A stretch of DNA of 64,000 nt, taken from contig CM049306.1 in NCBI GenBank assembly GCA_026874595.1, positions 20,887,019 through 20,951,018 of the forward strand, written 5' to 3'. A program made the translations under genes and the position numbers. Below the pieces are notes generated by a model. The model worked only from the letters and a program-made list of their open reading frames with translations. It did no database searches and was not told the DNA's origin. The stretch comes from Sipunculus nudus. Lineage: Eukaryota; Annelida; Sipuncula; Golfingiida; Sipunculidae. Shown here piece after piece: positions 44,711 through 56,844 of this stretch (positions within the stretch are counted from its first letter, which is position 1; the number at the start of each line of letters is the position of its first letter).

Positions 44711-46850
44711 TAGTGGCGTACCTAAGGGGGGGGCGACAGGGGCGGTCCGCCTCGGGCGGCACATTTTGGGGGGGCGGCATTTCGAGGAATTAGTATAATG
44801 AGTGGCACAAGGAATTCCTCAAAAAATACAAATTTGTCCTTTTTGTCCCATGTTCAAGTATTCCAGGGATTATAAACTGGACAATGGAACCTACCAAATG
44901 ATCAGCGAACGATTTACACATTTTTGGGGGATTAAGTATATTCAGTGGCATAAGGAGTTCTCAAAAAGTACAAATTTGACCTTTTTGTCCCGGGAATGTT
45001 CAAGTATTCCAGGGATTGTAAACTGGACAATGGAACCTACCAAATGATTAACGAACGTTTTGAACATTTTTTTATGGGCGGCGTTTCTGGGATTTAGTAA
45101 AATCAGTGGCATAAGGAGTTCTCAAAAAGTACAAATTTGGCCTTTTTGTCCCATGTTCCAAGTATTCGAGGGATTATAAACTGGACAGTGGAACCTACAG
45201 AATGATTAGCGAACGAATTGTACATTTGTGGGGGCGGCATTTCTGGGATTTCGTATAATCAGTGGCATAAGGAGTTCCTCAAAAAGTTCAAATTCGGCCT
45301 TTTTGTTTCTTTTCAAGAATTTCAGGGATTAAACACTTGGCAGTGGAACCAACTAAATTATTTGTGGACCGTCTCTATGGAGGCAAGCTATACGCAACAA
45401 AGAAATACATATCTGTAGTTATTCTTTGTTAGATCTGTGGTCTTGCAATGTCAGAGTGCCATCGATAAACTGACCAATTATGCAAAAAGCCTGCATTTCA
45501 GGGCGGTCGTCGTTTACAGAAATCCCTAGCAGCACCTGATAATCACCAGGGAAAAACCCTGCCAGAAGACCAATTGCCCTTGGTGGTGGTGCAACCTAAA
45601 ACTATTTTTTTCCACGATTCTTCATACTCTAACATCAGTCTTGTTAAAATACAGACGTTTACACTATCGTGTTCATAATGAATACAACCTATAAATGTCT
45701 GTGTCTTTTGATTAACCAATATGGCCTGCATGATCTTTTATGTAACGTGAATAAAAATAATAAACAACCAGGCCTATGTAGGAATTATTTAACTTTAAAA
45801 TATAATTCTATTTATAACTTTCTGGCGGGATGAATCCCCCTGGCCGCTTAGCCAATGTTTAATATACGTATCAAGTATCAGTTTTAACTTTTAGAGTTCA
45901 AAACTTAAATTAAAGATATATTTACTTGTACTGTTAATTCTGTTATTAACAGTTTAATTATCCACTACCTACAGACAATTGTTGTATATTGTGACAAATC
46001 AATTGAAATTAAATTTTTAATATATATTTAGATTATATCATTACTTAAAAATTTAAATAAATACTTTATTGAATAACAAATAGTCAAAAGTTCATAAATA
46101 AAACCTCGCACAGTGATTAATCACTATAATTCTTAAATGATTTTGATGTAGCCTTGAAATAAAGTATGCTTTTAACTTGGAGGATTTTTTAATTAAACAA
46201 AGTCAGTTTGTCCAAACAAAGGATTTTTTATGTGAAAATATTAAACATGCCCTGCCTACATATATAGGCTTAACTCATGAATTTCGCTTTTTTAGTAAAG
46301 ACTAAAGTGCCTTGCATGCAACAGTACCATGCATATCTCAATAGCTCTATTAGGTGTACCTGCTGTCATATGCGTTAACAAGAGGTGGAATTATAAATGT
46401 GACAAGGTATTTGTATATGTTGAGAATGGAATAACACTCACCAAATAAAGTTTTTTCCCAAGCTGAGTATAAAGTAATCATGAATCATGTTTACATGAAT
46501 GATGCAAGTTTAATTTCACACATTATATGTGTATCCTGCAGTGTAATCTGTTTATAGTTACAATTCATTCGTTTTATTCCTTTCTGTTCACTTCATGATG
46601 AAATATAATTGTTTGAGCTTCGAGCGATCTTTTGATTTACATTAGCGAAGAGATGTCTGCTCTTTAATATGTGGCAAAAGAATTCCCTGCCAGTGAATCC
46701 ATATAATTGCGTTGTGGTCAAATACAAGCCTATAACAAGGACATTTGACACAATATATTTCAAAATGTTATCCAGGTTTGTAATGTTTTGTTAGAGGGGC
46801 GGCAGTTTCTAAGACCGCCCTGGGCGGCAATGAGGCTAGGTACGCCACTG
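44711..46850. mobile_element. hAT-like non-autonomous element, 2.1 kb, in MFSD3 intron 1
   Basis: The ends are TAGTGGCGTACCTA on the left and, on the other strand, CAGTGGCGTACCTA on the right, both followed by GGGCGG-rich sequence; CAGTGGCGTA is a common hAT-type terminus. The left third holds four tandem units of about 148 bp (44,770-45,370) with GCGGCATTTC and GGATTATAAACTGGACA. The rest is AT-rich and non-coding. No 8-bp target duplication could be seen. The right end lies 22 bp inside intron 1, next to the exon 1 donor. Confidence 0.7.
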
Positions 46851-46872
46851 AACAGCAATGAACTTGACTCAC

Positions 46873-47770
46873 CTAATTTATAAATCAGGACAAACCCAGC
46901 CACCCATCTGGTCCCATCGGACTTTAGAACAGCTTTAAAGATTTTCGAGATGGTTTGATTTTGTCCTGATGTTATGGTTTCAGACATTGGACATTCTGAG
47001 TTAATGTCAGCATCTCTTGCATAGTCTTCTTCATCCTCTGACTGCTTCCACTCATCCACATCTTCCAAGCTATCAGCCTCCGTATCAGAACCTCTTATTT
47101 GAGTATAATCATCTTTTTGATCATTTAATGGATCACCTGGGCAATGTGTAGATTCATATTTATTAGGATCATCGACTGATGAAGGTGAATTTTTATGTAT
47201 AATTTTCTTCGGCTCTGACATAAACCGCAGAACAGGAGATAAATAAACAAACATGGCTGCCTCCATGTAAACGAGACTTAAGGCTACAAACATTCCCCGC
47301 CAGCCGATATACTCCATCAGCATCACTAACACACCACCTCCGAATATCGACCCGATTTTGTACCCCACAACCTGCGCTGAGTTCCCATGCCCTAGTTCTG
47401 CATCCGAAAGCACTAAGACAGCAACTGCATCCGCAGCTATGTCCTGCATAGCTGCAAAAACATTCAACAAAAACAAGACAACACAGATACACCCCCAACA
47501 GTCTTTGGGTAAAACAGCTCCTAAAATACAGGAGGCCACCAGACCAAGGATACTGAAACAAAGCCATTTTTGTTTAGTTCCCCATTTGTCCACCAGGGGT
47601 GCCCATAGCGCTTTACACAGCCATGGCAACAGTAGCACTTTGAGTAGACTGACTTGAGTGAGTGAACTTCCCTGACTTCGGAGATATATTGGCAAGAATT
47701 TGACCTGAAACCCATATGGCAAGCCTTGTATGAAGTATAGAAATGTTAGCAGTAAGATGTTTGAGGCCAT
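46873..47770 (-). CDS. MFSD3: MFSD3-like transporter, exon 1 (first coding exon)
   Basis: Major facilitator superfamily protein. Family placing rests on FIQGLPYGFQVKFLPIYLRS, LPWLCKALWAPLVDKWG and AAMQDIAADAVAVLVL, followed by GNSAQVVGYKIGSIFGGGVL, the MFSD3/acetyl-CoA-transporter-like pattern. The ATG at 47,770 sits in a strong context (AAACATGG). Residues 1-182 hold helices 1-6. Residues about 183-283 form a long acidic cytoplasmic loop, much longer than in the vertebrate protein. VAGFVLIYKLG starts helix 7. The exon ends G|GTGAGT at 46,873 (phase 1). Exons 1-4 (898, 148, 119, 425 nt) add up to 1,590 nt, 529 residues plus stop, with all phases compatible. The transported substrate is not established for the family as far as I know. 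Gene span is 19.3 kb, mostly repeats in introns 1-3. Confidence 0.9.
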
Positions 47771-49642
47771 GTTTGAATAGAGGTATAATGTCTAAGATTC
47801 CCCCAGCTTATTTTACAAGCTGAAAAACCCTCCAGGTATGCTCTGCAGCATAATGGAATGTTCAGTCACATAGGTGTTGTGAAATTCTGATTTAAATTCC
47901 TTTCACTTCTTGGAGTTCAGTTTGTTTCTTCATCTGGGTTTATAACAGGTCTGAAAGACAAAATAACATTGTTGAAGCCAGATTTAAAACAAATGTAAAA
48001 TAATTTAATCACATTGAATGAATTATGAAAATTTATGAATTACAGAATCACTCTCACACATGATACTCCTGAAGTAGCGATTAAAATTGCAATTGAAAAC
48101 ATGCCTCTTGGTTCTTTAATTTTAGATATGGATCTTAACATAAAAATACACATCTATGGGGAATATTTACCAAAAAATGTGAAAAAGTTAAAACTGAATG
48201 ACCAGAAGTATAATGCTATTCAAGTGAACAGACGCATAATAGTTACCCTATGACAGAAGCATTTAATTTTGAAATATCTAAATAAATCCCCTGTTGATCT
48301 GAATCTCATATTTTTCCTTAGCTCCATAGCAGTATGGATTAGGGGTGTAACAATGTATTGAAGAATCGATGCATTGATAAATTGCAAGCCCTTGATTCAA
48401 TTGTATTCAGTTTTAACCTCCTAATCAATTTATTTCAATTATTAGGTATTTATGCACCATCAGGAAGTCCACTGTAAGCTGTGGTCGATGTTTGCTCTTT
48501 ATTGTGTATGTGCCCTAAATCTACTTTAAACATTCCCTTGTCGACCACCAGGCTCACACAGATACATAAATGATGACTGACAAACAGTGGGTGAGCTTCA
48601 GTTTTCTTTTATTTGCTGATATTTACAATTATCCATTTTAGAAAATCTGATTTTATAATTTTTTTTGTAGTCAATTATTGCACTGGAAAGAGACGTAAAA
48701 CGCCTCAGACGGTAAAACTAAACTGTATATGGGAATAATAGCATTGAGAGATCTCGCCTTCATGTTTATTATTACCTGTGCCTCGGTGGTGTTTTGATAG
48801 AAATAACATCCTTTATCGCCCAGAAGCTGGCATTGGTTGGGTCGTCGGTCTTCGTTGAGCTCACCACTGCGTACGTCTGTGCTGTATTACCTAAGTTAGT
48901 GTCAGTGTATATGCCATACAGAGATATATTATTGTTAAGTAAACCTCTTCAGACATCGGTTTAGTTAGTCAAGGTGACCAACGTGAGACTGTCTTTACCG
49001 TCATCATCAAGCCACTGCAGTTCCACTTCAATCAATAACCACAACAACTGGCACGCTGGCCGAACGGCGTGAACATATTTCGAGGTTACAAGGGTCTACT
49101 TCATTTGCCCGTATTCTGTGCATTAAATAAAATTTAATCGCCTGCACATATTATTCCACTTACGTCAAATGTGTCTAAAAAGGAAACATATAACCATCTT
49201 GCCAAGTTTCTTGTTATATATGAAACCCTCAATAAATAAATATATTTCATCTCGTATAAGTAAAAGTATGTAATAAAAAGTAGGCCTACCGGTACCTCAC
49301 ATATAGGACAATTTTCTTAATTCCCTAACAAGGATTTTTTATTTTGTATCATTATAATATTTTGATTGCTAATTACTATTTTTACATACATTCCTTTTTT
49401 TTCTGTGTTTGCCTTTTGTGTATATTCGCCTTTGTGAGATTAAAAAAAAAGAGTATAAATATCCATATAAAAGCATGAGTTAATTAAATTTTAATTTCAT
49501 TTTCACTTATAACTTGTGACAAAATATTTGGAATTTAACGTATCCAGCTTCGACCTGGATAGATATAAATATAATAATAATATCACTGATATGAAATAAA
49601 TAAAAAAAGATGAAATAATTAATTAAAAAAATAAAATAATAA
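47771..49642. other. Upstream region of MFSD3
   Basis: 5' UTR and promoter of MFSD3 should lie here on the minus strand. A possible non-coding first exon ends at a donor-like CACAG|GTAATAA near 48,778, and acceptor-like sites (TTTTTCAG, ATGCTGCAG) occur within 130 bp of the ATG; these are guesses. The rest is AT-rich without recognisable coding content. Confidence 0.3.
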
Positions 49643-49980
49643 GGCAAAAAAAATCAGGTTTGGTTCTCAGGCAATTTTATTCAGAAATCAATGCGGGCGG
49701 GCGTTTTTTTTTATTTTTATTTTTTTGTATGTTTCGATAAAAATGTCAAACGATAAGGGAAAAGCATGATAATAACAGATTTATTTTGCTTAACAAGTAA
49801 AAGCACTACATAACAAAGGAAAGTTTACCAAATTATTTTATCTTCTTGAAAGAAATGTCCGAGTGGCTTGAGCTCAAATTTGGTAAGTTTCTATTGAAAA
49901 TCAAAATAAAAATGTTTGATGCGGGGGTTTAAATTGGCGCGGGCGGTGCCTGAGAACCATACCTTTTATTTTTTTTTGTC
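49643..49980. mobile_element. MITE-like element with GGTTCTCAGGCA inverted ends
   Basis: The left end is GGCAAAAAAAATCAGG then TTTGGTTCTCAGGCA. The right end (other strand) is GACAAAAAAAAATAAAAGG then TATGGTTCTCAGGCA. GCGGGCGGGCG and GCGCGGGCGG lie just inside the two ends. Interior AT-rich and non-coding. Superfamily not determined; no clear target duplication. Confidence 0.55.
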
Positions 49981-50494
49981 TAAGAACTTTATTGTTTTAG
50001 AACATTTTACAGTGGGAATCAAATCATTTTTTAAAAAAATCAAGTAAAACATAATATTTTTCATTGAAGAAAATTTGGTCCAATAAACAATACAAAATTA
50101 TTCCATCACATCACTCAGACATAGGTACCTGCAGTACGTGAGTTGTGTAAATAAAGCAAATTAAAATATGCTGAAGTTATTTAATCTTTAAAAGACGTTT
50201 GTGTGGATCCTTAAAATATGTTAATGATACAAATAATACGTGATAAAATGAATGAAAATAACAAAAATAATCTATATTTAACTGAAGGAAGCATTAAATC
50301 GTTGTGATACAATAAACTTCTGTGTGGCCATGCACTCAGTCACGGCTAAGTTGCTGAAGGAAGTGATAACAGGCCCGTAGGCTGACTACTGAGTGGGAGA
50401 GTTCGTTTTCACTGATAGAACACATTCACCTGATGATCGGTCGCATCCCGTGAAACAGACTGTTGTGAATTTACAGTGTTGTTTTTCTTCAGCG

Positions 50495-50572
<78 letters not shown>

Positions 50573-50582
50573 TTATATATAT
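50495..50582. repeat. (TA)n microsatellite
   Basis: More than 35 uninterrupted TA units, then TTTATTTATATAT. The open frame that crosses it (alternating Ile-Tyr) is an artefact. Confidence 0.95.
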
Positions 50583-52499
50583 TCCCGATGTTTTCTTTTA
50601 ACGAAATAAAAACAATCCGAAATAAGCAATTTTTAGCGAATTGTCCCTTTTCTCGCCGTGTGTAACTCAGAACGTAACAAACTAACATCCAAAGCGCTTC
50701 GCAAGCTTCTGCTACAGCTCAAGTATGCATGGTCATAAGGAGGCTGTATGTACACTAAACCAAAAAAGTGCATTGGCAACCATTTCATTTCAGATTTGAA
50801 AAAAGAAAACATCCATATTCATTGTCAAACTCACACCTCAGTCATCTGGTATTCTCCGATACCTGGCTATTCGAGTGATTATTACGTTAACTGACAGTTA
50901 AATGAGGTTGCTTGAAATTGATATCATTCAATGCAGATAACTTGTAAATTAACATTCTTTGAATGAAATGAACCGGGCGATGTTTGGTGTTTCTAGCTAT
51001 AATTGAAATTTGCATAAATTAAAAAAAAAGGCGAGCAGGCGAGGCAGTTAGAAGCTGAAAATGTCAGAATTATATTCAAATTCGTTGACAAATGAAGCAG
51101 TATATAAGACAGAACTGGGCCGGAGCTGGATCTTTAAGGGATTAAGATCCCGGGGCGTTTCTGCGAGTTCCGATTAAAAACAAAATGTGTAGACTGAACA
51201 ATTTAGGGGATGTATAGCCTAAAGACTGACAAAATAAACGATCAAAGTAACTTAAAAAGCCTTGGTGAATGAAATCCATGTTAATATTTAACATAGCCTA
51301 TTAAAGATAATTGTGTCATTCATCAGTCCCTACAGGCAAGGGGCACACGCGCACACAGCAGATGTGCTCCACTTCGCCATTTATATCTATACCAGATCGC
51401 CAACTATACCCTGCGGTACACTGTTCCCTGGTCTGGATTAGGCCCTACTCATGAATAATATAGTATAACCCCCCTGAAAACTCCCATACCTGACCAATTT
51501 TTTTTGGGTCACTACATTAGAATTTCAGAATCAATAGCTTAAATCCATGTATTCATGGTATTTGAAAATTAAATCAACAGTGATTACAAGAAAACAATAT
51601 GCGATAGTCAAAGTATATGGTGAAACTCATGGTAATGATTTTACATTTGTTGAATGCTTCAAAAATACGTTGAATTTCTGATCTTTCTCCGGCGTATACT
51701 TCAATCTAAATAAACTGTAGTTATTTTTTGGAAGAACTGAGCTCCAGCTTAAGCGGTTAACATATTAATTGAGTAAAAAGATTCTCGACTAAACACATGA
51801 TCCAGTCCATAAATTGTTTTAATTACTCAATACTGACTTAAATTTACTCATATACATCGGACATATAATGAAAAGCTCTGTGCCTTAATCAGAACAATAC
51901 AAGCTTAACATTTTTTATATAAGGCAGTCTTGAATTGGTATAATAGGTTTTGAATGCGAACTGGATTAGTTTAATTTTTTTTTTTTTTTTTTTAATGTGG
52001 GCTGTCAACAACCCGTTTTTTCATTCATTAATTGGTCCTTATTCCCATGTTCATTGGTGCATGTTCCCCAAAAAGTGTTTGCATTCACTTATTCGGCCCA
52101 TATTCCCATGTTCAATCGGGCATATATGGGATTGCAAGTCTAATCGATTCTTCATTGGCCTATTCCCAAGGCGACCTGTAGAAATAAGGGGATTCCATTC
52201 ATGATTGGGTGAGTTATGTTGAGAACAAACCCGTACGGGAAAGAAGGCATACCCTGCTGTCGGAGGCAATAAATAATGGTGGTGCTTTAAAATTCGATCG
52301 TTTTCACTAACTCCTCACTGGCCATGCCTCAGAAATGCCCGTTTTTGGTCTTGAATTGTCGTGAACGATTCCAAGTGTGCCCTAAGGGGTAGGGTCATTT
52401 CCATATTTTAACATAAATCCACAGGAATTCGGCATTATTTGAACATTCATCAAGAGTATAATAATATAATATAATAAAAAAAATAATAATAATAAAAAC

Positions 52500-52548
<49 letters not shown>

Positions 52549-53446
52549 GGTCGGCATTTTAGAGAGGGTTTGCAAGTACAATTTCATTAACATAAATTTT
52601 ATTTACTTCTGTACACATACTTGTATTTCCACTTCATTGATTTCACGTTTATGAATGTGGACACGTCGATGTAAGATTTAAGAAGTAAGTGGAGGCCCAT
52701 AGTTAAACCTTGACTTTAAAAATATTATTTATGAATTTCCTGTCCACAGTGCCCGCGGCAAACTGGTTGTTGTAAGTAGTCAAAAGTTTAGTCACTGGGC
52801 TTATAGACTGTAAAACGCCCCCGTTCTTTATTTTTTTTATTTGAGCTTACACATAATTTTGACCTGGATACCCCCCTATTTCTATCGATAAATGACAAAA
52901 CAATGCTATTTGTTTTATTAATTTTGTCCCGGGGGCAGGAGATCGCCCCAGCTCATGCGAGGCCCTGTGGCTTAATCCGGCAAGCGACATTTTTACAAAC
53001 CTCTATATCCATCTTGCCCTGCAAAGTGAGGTAATGAAGTTATTTGGCGGACAACCTTCACGCCTTTAAAAATCAATATCACACAGATGTATATTGTAAT
53101 ATCAAATGTGTGTTTACATCTCTGGATAATATATTAGCGGTAACCTCATCAGAAGTAAGGTAATTCAAGAACCATCTTTTATCTCTCAGAGTCAGCGGAC
53201 GGTCTGTGATAGACAGGGCTGGCACGTGCTGATCGTTTTACCTTCCGTAAAAAAACCCACATACATGACGATTTGTCATACATATACCAGATTTATTTGC
53301 CACACACTGGACAGGCGCATATGTATTTAAGCAAATTCAATAAGAAAATTACATATATTTCAGTCGTCACAATCCACGCAGTAATGCAAGCCGCACCCTT
53401 CAAACCAGCCATTCTCTGATTCGTCCACTGATGAATGAACGACATG
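50583..53446. other. No gene seen; family D unit, dispersed repeat, (AAT)n tract
   Basis: 51,525-51,960 is a diverged family D unit (AAATCAACAGTGATTACAAG, GCGATAGTCAAA, GGCAGTCTTGAATTGG). 51,965-51,983 is a poly-T. 52,010-52,215 is the second copy of the dispersed repeat at 22,995. 52,459-52,547 is an (AAT)n microsatellite. The rest shows no coding content. Confidence 0.5.
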
Positions 53447-53454
53447 TGACGTCA
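53447..53454. promoter_or_regulatory. CRE palindrome upstream of the TMEM151-like gene
   Basis: A perfect TGACGTCA lies 70 bp before the ATG at 53,524, a plausible CREB/ATF site in the proximal promoter or 5' UTR. The match is seen directly; use by the cell is inferred. Confidence 0.4.
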
Positions 53455-53523
53455 CAGCGTACAATCCGTGCAGGTTAACGGGGTCATTCATGCATTCAGG
53501 TGTGTTCATGTAGTTATGAGATC

Positions 53524-54468
53524 ATGGAGTCATTGTCAAATCCCTCGCTTGGTGACCCGTTCCCGACAACCAGCGATACGTTCAGCGATGTAAGATATGA
53601 AGTAGACACAGATAAAATATTCATCGATGGACCAAACTTAGCCCCGGTCTCACTGAAGCCAACTATCACAGATAAACTGGTTCGATTGCACCGACGTATG
53701 ACTATGGATATAATCCTCAGTGCTGCCACCAATGTGCTGGTGTATGCACTAATCGTGACACTCTGCATTCTGCTACCGGTGGCGACACGGCGCGGACTAA
53801 ATACTGAAGAAGTTACAGCTCTCGTTCTGCTTGCATGCTGTGCGGTTCCTGCATATGGGTTCGTCTGTGTCAGAGAAGGATTAAGACGAAAATCTGTCAT
53901 TGCTCATTTCTTACGCAACCAAATAACTCAAGAAGAAATTCAAAAACAATTATTTGACCGAATCCGCGCAGCACCAGAGCTATTATTTTCAATCAAACTT
54001 AAAAGAGGCGCAGTTTCAAAAGAATCAGCTGATCACTGGACGCGAACGGACCGTTGTACAAGTCGTACAATATCTTACACTTCATGGGAGGATTGTAGTG
54101 CATCGGTTCGAGACTTGCAATGGCCTGAAACGGGACCAGCTTGGATTATCGTAGCTAAAGATTACAGTGCCAGAAACAAGACTGCAAATTCGGCCATCTG
54201 GACAGATGTCGCCACCTTCAAAAAGGAAGCCGGATTTGATGAGTACATGTATTTTATGGAAGCGGAGTTACATCTTGGATTAGAAGGAATGAAAGCCACA
54301 GGAGACTGGGAACTGTATTTTGTAAGAAATAACAAACCCTTCTGGGCCAATCTCACGCTATACCGCATCATGTGTTTGACCAGCACAGACATTATTTTTA
54401 GACTTATTTTTATTTGCTCCACCCGAGCTATGGGAAATTATTTGCTTAAGAAGTTTATAGAAAAGTAG
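53524..54468 (+). CDS. TMEM151-like membrane protein
   Basis: 314 residues in one exon. Two hydrophobic segments lie near residues 62-86 and 96-117. A soluble middle region with a Trp/Tyr-rich pattern (ISYTSWEDCS, AWIIVAKDYS) follows, then EAGFDEYMYFMEAELHL, then two hydrophobic C-terminal segments (about 275-300) and a basic end, YLLKKFIEK. Order and spacing resemble TMEM151A/B, whose corresponding region reads ENEGLDDYMEAREGMHL and ends VEKLFG; identity is low, so it is a divergent relative. TMEM151 function is poorly known. I chose the ATG at 53,524 because no earlier in-frame ATG exists after the upstream stop near 53,476. A 7-codon upstream frame (ATG 53,490 to TAG 53,511) ends 12 bp before the start. 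CATTCAG at 53,499 could be a splice acceptor. A candidate AATAAA lies at 55,243. Confidence 0.6.
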   Translation: MESLSNPSLGDPFPTTSDTFSDVRYEVDTDKIFIDGPNLAPVSLKPTITDKLVRLHRRMTMDIILSAATNVLVYALIVTLCILLPVATRRGLNTEEVTALVLLACCAVPAYGFVCVREGLRRKSVIAHFLRNQITQEEIQKQLFDRIRAAPELLFSIKLKRGAVSKESADHWTRTDRCTSRTISYTSWEDCSASVRDLQWPETGPAWIIVAKDYSARNKTANSAIWTDVATFKKEAGFDEYMYFMEAELHLGLEGMKATGDWELYFVRNNKPFWANLTLYRIMCLTSTDIIFRLIFICSTRAMGNYLLKKFIEK

Positions 54469-55419
54469 ATATAAATTGGGGATAGGGGTTTTAACTATTT
54501 ACCTATAGTATACAGGGCTTTACTGAAAATTAAGAAGTGAAAAAAGAAAAATTTTCTATTGGAGTACAAAAAGCAGAATTTTTACTGAAATTGAGCAAAA
54601 CTATGTTAATGTTTATGCAGTAAAAAATACTCGTACTTACTAAGATATAAAGCGTTTCACAAAATATTTATAAAACGCTCTGGACAATGTTTTTAATCTT
54701 TGGGCAATAACAAGTGCTTGGCTCTCATCTATTACATATAATGTTAATATAGACGCACCCGTATATATGTCTGTCATGGAGGGTCGCTATGTCACTGTTA
54801 TTTGTCTGTTTGATTTACCAAACAAGTATATATTTTATACAGCTTTAACGCAAAAGAAATATATTTTATACTTTTTAAAGGGCAGAGGTGAAATATAGAC
54901 GCTTTTTTTTACAAATAGTGAAGTTCATCTACACTTTTGTTTGTTGGTGAAGCTATTTATTGATATGAAGATCAATATTGTCTGTCAAGGTGTAACGTAT
55001 TATAATTTCCATCTTGTTATTTGTACCCGTAGCCAATTACAAAGGCTCTGGCCCATACGTTTACTAAGACAAATCTTGTACAATATTTTTTCAAGCATGA
55101 AGGCCTATATATAAACTCCAAGATAGTCCTCGAGTATTGGTCCTTAATGGGAAAAGTGGCTGGATTGAATTCTAGTTAATATAATGCCTGTTCATCTTTT
55201 TAATTTTGGCTTTATGTTCATGGACCTTAATTCTAAGTTTTAAATAAACAAGGCCTACAGGCCTAATGCGAACCTGTGCATATGGAAATACACCAGGTAT
55301 AATGCTTCAATGCTGGACCATTACTTCTCATGTATATGAACAATGCAAGTACTAAGACACACTAAGAATAAGACACAATTACACAAACATCACTGCTGAA
55401 ATTCTGCCATGGGTGCACA
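54469..55419. other. 3' flank of the TMEM151-like gene
   Basis: AT-rich with no coding content. AATAAA at 55,243-55,248 may end the transcript. Confidence 0.4.
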
Positions 55420-55750
55420 CAACACAAAAATGATTGTAGCTGGCACTGCCAGTCTTGTATACAACAGAGTTATCAGAGATATATACATATGCCCAATTTC
55501 AGACTCATATATCAAACCCCTCCTGAAAATAAGCAGGAACACACACTGTAGGGGCACCACCTGTCTTGTATACGACAAAGCTATTCGATAAGTATATATA
55601 TGCCCAATTTCTGGCTGATATATCAAATTCTTCTGTAGAAATAAGCAGGCACATACACTGTGCAAAAGTCATTGTAGGTGGCGACACCTGTCTTGTGAAC
55701 GAGAAAGCCATCAAAGACACATAGACAGGTCAAAATATCTGGCCAATACA
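55420..55750 (+). repeat. Family F-like half-units
   Basis: Three half-units headed by GGCACTGCCAGTCTTGTATA, GGCACCACCTGTCTTGTATA and GGTGGCGACACCTGTCTTG at spacing of about 115-125 bp, with TATGCCCAATTTC. This is a diverged relative of the array at 42,241-43,274. Confidence 0.6.
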
Positions 55751-55844
55751 TCAAACTTACCTTGAGTCTGATGCATGGGGCTGACCAGGCTTAGGTGAGA
55801 AAGGCAGTTGCCCCGAGTGAACTGTGACAATTTTGCTGGCTCAG

Positions 55845-56440
55845 TCTACTGCACTGAGCGAACTCATGACCTGCACTTGGCTAGACTGAGTGAACTTTTG
55901 ACCTGTACCTGGCTGCACTGAGTGAACTCTTGACCTGTTGCATAGTCTGACACAGTTGGCACTCTGCCAAAGCTATAAATAGATCCAGGCTGAACTTTGG
56001 TGCCAAATCTGATGCAGTATGCAGTCTGCCAATGCTATAAATAGAATGCAGCTACTGCATTGAGTAAACTCCTGACCCATACCTGGCTGCACTGAGTGAA
56101 CTCTTGACTTGTTGCCTAATCTGACACAGTTGGCAGTCTGACAGAGCTATAAATAGATCCAGACTGACCTCCAGCCTGTTGCCAAATCTGAAATAGTAGC
56201 CACACCATTGCATAAGCTCATTCGGGGGCCCTGCCCTGAGGGGCATGACACCCATGAAGTGATCACATGGTGCCCATGAGGTGTTCACATGTCACCCATG
56301 AGGTGATCAAATGCCTTGTGCTTGGCTGCACTGATTGAACTCTTGACCTATATCTGGCTGCACTGAATGAACTCTTGATCTGTTGCCAAATCTGAAACAG
56401 TTGGCAGTTTCTCAACCTATTAAAGATACACAATCTTGGC
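55845..56440. repeat. Degenerate tandem repeat with CTGCACTGAGTGAACTC and TATAAATAG phrases
   Basis: CTGCACTGAGTGAACTCTTG recurs near 55,850, 55,912, 56,088 and (diverged) 56,325 and 56,360. GCTATAAATAGA occurs near 55,971, 56,034 and 56,146. CAGTTGGCAGTCTG recurs too. 56,250-56,312 adds a short array of CCATGAGGTGATCACATG-like units. No coding content. Confidence 0.7.
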
Positions 56441-56844
56441 CTGATGGAAAACTGAAAGACTTTGGCTATAATGCTTTTTTTAAAGCTGACATATTCAAAA
56501 ACTTGTTATCAAAATATCTAGAATGATAAAAGATGCAGTCACTTTATTGTTAAAGGTCCAATAATTCTGCAAAAAATCATTCAAGTAAACTTGAACAAAG
56601 GCCACCTAAGAATAATTTTTGTGCAATGTTACAGAAGTTATAATTGAAACAATAATTTTGTAGAAGAACAGTTTTGCAGTCCTCAGTTTGAAATAGACAT
56701 AATAATGGCCATAAGACCAACTTAAGCTTTTCTGATATGATTGAAAGAACCATGTCCTAGGATAGTTCTTTTGAAAAATTGAACGATTCAACTTGAAAGT
56801 TTAATAATTAACATTTTAAGCTGAAAGAGGCTAAAATTGTGAGG

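Noticed and set aside
50393-50665. 90-residue frame with an Ile-Tyr run
   Set aside because: It is the translation of the (TA)n microsatellite.
53500-53523. Start of the TMEM151-like protein at 53,500
   Set aside because: That codon is GTG; the first in-frame ATG is at 53,524.
56052-56288. 78-residue minus-strand frame
   Set aside because: It lies wholly in the degenerate tandem repeat and has no recognisable content.
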